Origin: Tamarix chinensis
Lineage: Eukaryota; Streptophyta; Magnoliopsida; Caryophyllales; Tamaricaceae
Length of the DNA stretch: 64,000 nt
Assembly: GCA_030549775.1 (NCBI GenBank)
Contig: CM060177.1
Span: forward strand, 89,108,236-89,172,235
Reading direction: 5' to 3'
Shown here: piece by piece, positions 60,425 to 64,000 of the stretch
How positions within the stretch are numbered: position 1 is the first letter of the stretch
How the letters are laid out: each line of letters starts with the position of its first letter
Notes under the pieces: generated by a model
What the model saw: the letters and a program-made list of their open reading frames with translations, nothing else
What the model was told of the DNA's origin: nothing
Database searches by the model: none
Made by a program: the position numbers and the translations under genes

Positions 60425-61370
60425 TTCATCAATTCTTAGATAGATCCCTTAAATATTTCAACCAAACATTACGTTTTTGGGGAGCCATATACATCCATAT
60501 GACTCTGTTATCAGGATCCTTGAAAGCATTAGTACCGACGATAAATAACTCATTAGAAATTTCATCAGCCATAGCATTTAGAATAGATAAACATTATTTT
60601 ATGGTGGGGGTTGTTGAGGCTTGAGGTGTTGGTAAAGGAGGATCGTCATTACTCTTAAATGCATATTCACACAATTGTAGCAACTTAATATCAAGCTTTT
60701 CACTAGTTGACTCCTTTCTCTTATGAGAACTAGATTGTTGACTCTTAGAACGCTTGTTGCTTGAATTTTCCTTTTGGTATGTCCCACCATCTTAATCACT
60801 AGAATCACAACCCTTGACGTCAATGACTTTTTGGTATTGAGAAGGAATCACATTACTTGTTCTTAGCTCTTCATCAACCTTATCAAAACTTGGATGAGTC
60901 CCTTGAGATGGAGCCCATGAATGTTCTTCGGTTGTATGAATACCACCAAAGATTAACGGAAGCTCATCTAAATGGGAAATTGACTTGTTGCAAAAGTATT
61001 TACAACTTGGATTTTGCTAGAAAAAATAAATAAATTATTGCATGTTATATATAATAATAAAAAATAAGTAAACAAACATATAATTTTAATTTACTAGAAT
61101 AAATGTCTTCCATCTATCCTCCCCATAAGTGATTGCACCTATTATTGTGTCTAAGTAATCTTTTTTGTTGAGGTAAAATGATTTTTTACTTGAATATTTT
61201 GTTATCGCACATTCTCAAGTCTATTACGACCATCAACAACATTGAACCATCCAATTTTGTTGAAACTCGAACTAGGCCTATTACCTTTTTTAACCTCCTC
61301 AACACATAATTGAACAAAGGTTTGAAGCCTTGATTTAGTCTAATGTGTAGTATCTGATGAAGATGCCATA
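60425..61370 (-). pseudogene. Harbinger-associated Myb/SANT-like protein, decayed
   Basis: The minus-strand frame from 61370 reads MASSSDTTH, a stop (tryptophan in intact copies), then TKSRLQTFVQLCVEEVKKGN and FNKIGWFNVV. This is the trihelix/Myb-like domain of the PIF ORF1 family (L10-interacting MYB type). Further on come FCNKSISHLDELPLIFGG and, near 60840-60620, a K/S-rich linker and LDIKLLQLCEYAFKSND. The tail near 60570-60425 reads VIWMYMAPQKRNVWLKYL. In active elements this protein binds the TIRs and imports the transposase. Several stops. Confidence 0.8.
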
Positions 61371-61380
61371 GAACCTAAAA

Positions 61381-62289
61381 ATATAGAAACTTTTAAATTT
61401 AGGTATAACCTAAATACAAATATATGTGTCGGTTTATTTTTATTTTTGATCCATTTAGTTATTTTATCTTTATAAGTATAGGTTACCGACATATTAGGTA
61501 AACAGGAAACTAATGATTCATGAATAACCCAAGACTAACCAATATGATTAATTAAAATGCTTTATCATGAGTTTTCTATCTATATAGTAGTATTCTATAT
61601 GCAAAAAATTAACTACCTACAATAATTACCCTTCGCTCACCTTTTATCATTTTTTCCAGGATGTATGTCAAGGAGATAAAAGAAGAATACAGTTTAGAAG
61701 ATAAAGAACATTTTCTAAGAGAGGAAAGAAGGAATTAGTATACTCTTTTATCATTTTTTTTCAAGATGTATGTCAACCATTTATACCAGTACATCTTTAC
61801 CAGCTTATTGTAATACACATAACAAACTCAAATCACTTAACTGATTCAACCATCAATTATAATAGAGACCTAGCTAGCTAAGGTATAATGAGCTGCAGCT
61901 ATTAGCTCCTCTAGCTATATGCTTGATACAGGACTCTAAGTATAAATAATCATGACATTTAGAGAATCCAGTCAGTATCAGGACCTTTTGGATCCTACGA
62001 TGGCATTTCTTTAACTTATTGCAAAACAGAATTATTTTATATGGTGTCTAGAATATGTTTGAATATGAAGAGGGTATAGATAGAGGGAAAAGAAATCTTG
62101 GGCACACCAAATTATCAATTATGCATTAGAGCCCCTTTAAAATGCACTGATGAAGAGATGTATTCTTCTTTAGTCTATATATTTAGATATTCTTTTATCA
62201 ATATATTTGCATTTTCATTCTCAATATTATCAAACCATGACTCAAAGTATCAAACCATGCCTTATCACACTTGATCTCAAATAGAAAGT
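61381..62289. other. Unassigned sequence
   Basis: Holds a spaced direct repeat (CTTTTATCATTTTTTCCAGGATGTATGTCAA near 61641 and a similar copy near 61745). Two TATCAAACCATG words lie near 62229 and 62249. No gene seen. Confidence 0.45.
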
Positions 62290-63170
62290 CTTATAGATTT
62301 TGAGAGCAAGTAGTGCTCAATCTCACATTCTCACCCCTATTATTGAGAATGGAGAGGTCAAAGCCCAACTTCAACAATCTAAGAGTGAGAAAGAGGAATA
62401 GAAATGGGCACCAACACTCATTGGCAAGGTAACTGGTTTTCAACCATCTCTTGCTCATATAAATAAATTCATCAATGATCAATGGACTGGGGCTCTCTAC
62501 TATACCTCACGTAATGTATCATGAAGAAGGCTTTTTCCTTTTTTGGTTTTGAGAAGGAATCCAATTATGCTAGCATATTGGATAAGCCCTATTGGTCCTT
62601 TGGAATTTAACCTTTGCAGGTGAAAAGGTGGAACTCCAATATTGCTTTTGGTGAGACTCAATGGAGGCATATGCCCTTGTGGGTCACTCTGCCAGGTTTA
62701 CCCCTAGCATAGTGGTTTGTAGATTCATTAAACCAAATTGGGAATTGTGTAGGTATAGCAATTTGTGCAGATATGATCAGAGTAGCTAGGAGTAGAATAT
62801 CTTACCCTCAAATCTTAGTGAACATTGATGTGAGCTTGTTAGATATGGATCATGTGCTCATTGAAATAGTTGTAGGTACTAGACAGTAGCCGGTTGCTGA
62901 TGATTAGAGGCCTTATTTCTGCTCCAAATGTGATTGCCTTGGTTATTATACTGACTATTATCATGTTGGTACGGGTGTGAAAATTCCTACTTAGAAGGTA
63001 TGGAAGCTTAAAACTAAGGAAGATTGGAAAAAGGATGCATGGTGAAGAAGCATGACTCTACAACAATGAAAATAGATTACAAAGGCAATGAGATAAGCTA
63101 AGAGGTGCCTAATATCATTGACACATTAGAACTCTTGAGTTTTCTAACTAATGAAATTGACTAGGATAAA
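62290..63170 (+). pseudogene. LINE ORF1 (DUF4283 with zinc knuckle), decayed
   Basis: Plus-strand frames give LAHINKFINDQWTGA (62450), PYWSFGI (62588), MPLWVTLPGLPLA (62670), a block QIGNCVGIAICADMIRVARS followed by YPQILVNIDVS (62740-62830) and YFCSKCDCLGYYTDYYHVG (62915). This is the DUF4283 and CCHC zinc-knuckle layout of plant LINE ORF1. The knuckle histidine and last cysteine are changed. It is followed after a short gap by an endonuclease ORF, as expected for ORF2. Confidence 0.8.
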
Positions 63171-63182
63171 GGAAGGAATCAA

Positions 63183-64000
63183 ATGAGCAACTTTGCAGTA
63201 TGGAACATCAGAGGTGTGAATTCCCCTTGGAAACAAAGAAGCTTGTGTAAATATTTTCATTCTAAGAGATTTCATTTACTTTTCTTACTAGATATGACAA
63301 TAAAGGAGAATATAGTTGAACACTGCAAAAAAAAGATTGCCTTTCATTTCTACATGGTGTCTAACCATAGATCCCATCATAATCAAAGGACTGTTATTCT
63401 CTGGAACCCCAGTTTACTTCAATTTACAATGTTAGAGCTAAGTATCTTGCCCAGCAACATAGAAATGTTAGTCACATTTGTCTATAGATTTCATTCAAGC
63501 GCTATAAGATAACCTCTATGGAGAGACATTTACAAGATCATTGCCTTGACAACAATGGTTATTAGAGGATATAATGATATACTTAGAGTTGAGGACAATA
63601 ATGAAGGGCCGATGTATGAGAGAGATATGGAAGATTTTCACCTGTGTTTAAATGATAGTGGTTTATGAACTATACCCACCACACACCAAAATTTGCTTGG
63701 AGCAACAATCAGGAACTACCTCATTTGGTCAAATGCAAACTTGACATAGTGGGGAATAAGGCATGGTTTGATACATTTAATACTAGTAGGAATGAAATAA
63801 TGAAGATATGTTCTCACGAAATCATGACTCAAAGTAGCATGGTTTGTCGGAACAAACAACAACAAAACATGCTCGAACACTATTGTTAATGAAATAATCA
63901 GCCAAAAGTCTTTGCTAATCAAAGTGGCAACTGCAACAAAGATGTAGAAATATTTAACAACAAGGTAGAGTCTCCTCGACAGCATAGTTGACAACACAAC
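63183..64000 (+). pseudogene. LINE ORF2 apurinic endonuclease domain, decayed, cut by window end
   Basis: A start at 63183 reads MSNFAVWNIRGVNSPWKQRS, the N-terminal W-N-I-R-G motif of plant LINE APE-type endonucleases, then LLFLLDMTIKENIVEHC in place of the usual L-L-E-T-K catalytic glutamate block. After a stop at 63510 come PLWRDIYKII, then IRGYNDILR in place of the G-D-F-N motif, then, in another frame (63665), HTPKFAWSNNQE and KLDIVGNKAW. The catalytic residues are altered and three frames are needed. The RT should lie to the right of the window. Confidence 0.85.

Larger units (their letters stand above)
58322..61380 (-). mobile_element. PIF/Harbinger DNA transposon, decayed
   Basis: Contains both genes of a plant PIF/Harbinger element on the minus strand: a Myb/SANT-like ORF (61370-60425) and a DDE transposase (59990-58905). 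The left border on the plus strand is TTA|AGGTGCCATTTGGTA, close to known Harbinger/Tourist termini (G-G-x-x-x-x-x-T-T-T-G-G-T) and similar to the MITE at 23299. The inverted partner was not found to the right, so that end may be deleted or degraded. An ACTACTTTT...AAAAGTAGT inverted repeat lies at about 58369-58402. Confidence 0.8.

Overview
This window is intergenic plant nuclear DNA built almost entirely from old, nested transposable elements. The evidence is TE lineages typical of angiosperms: Ty3/gypsy LTRs ending TG...CA with an initiator-Met tRNA primer site, a Ty1/copia pol gene, DUF4283-type LINEs, an Ac-like hAT transposase, a PIF/Harbinger transposase with its Myb-like partner, and a Tourist-type MITE. 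No intact host gene, rRNA or tRNA gene was recognised. Every coding stretch identified carries stops or frameshifts. The species cannot be named from this sequence.

Layout. 1-2021: 3' part of a gypsy-type LTR, inserted into the integrase of a Ty1/copia element (2022-5990). That copia element is itself split by a 959-bp solo LTR (3305-4263). 5990-6576: an unrecognised GC-richer segment. 6577-7961: a non-autonomous element with 20-bp terminal inverted repeats. 9290-9842: an ancient LTR relic. 10483-13085: a hAT transposase pseudogene on the minus strand. 14216-17006: a gypsy LTR followed by a primer binding site and a gag relic. The gag relic is split by solo LTR A (17448-22302, perfect 5-bp target duplication). 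23299-23516: a Tourist-like MITE. 23765-26480: an internally deleted LINE on the minus strand. 26490-35640: about 9 kb without a recognisable element. 35640-36290: a gypsy RT/RNase H relic. 36825-41895: solo LTR D on the minus strand, carrying a 1.7-kb DNA element. 41896-44540: unassigned, with a tandem duplication. 44543-46985: a minus-strand series of RNase H end, viroplasmin-like ORF, TATA box and primer-site-like sequence, possibly an endogenous pararetrovirus. 47856-58199: solo LTR C, split by solo LTR B (48795-53701). 58322-61380: a PIF/Harbinger relic. 62290-64000: the 5' part of a LINE on the plus strand that continues out of the window.

The most notable feature is the set of three related giant solo LTRs (A, B, C; 4.9-5.4 kb). 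They share TATA boxes at 0.8-1.1 kb, a 62-nt block flanked by splice-like sites, a two-module array of CCGGTCCACCGG-type palindromes, a run of three adjacent small hairpins with one compensatory base change, and a 20-bp hairpin about 100 bp from the LTR end. The nesting order gives a relative chronology: C before B, and the gypsy element at 14216 before A. All homology calls were made by reading translations by eye, without database searches.
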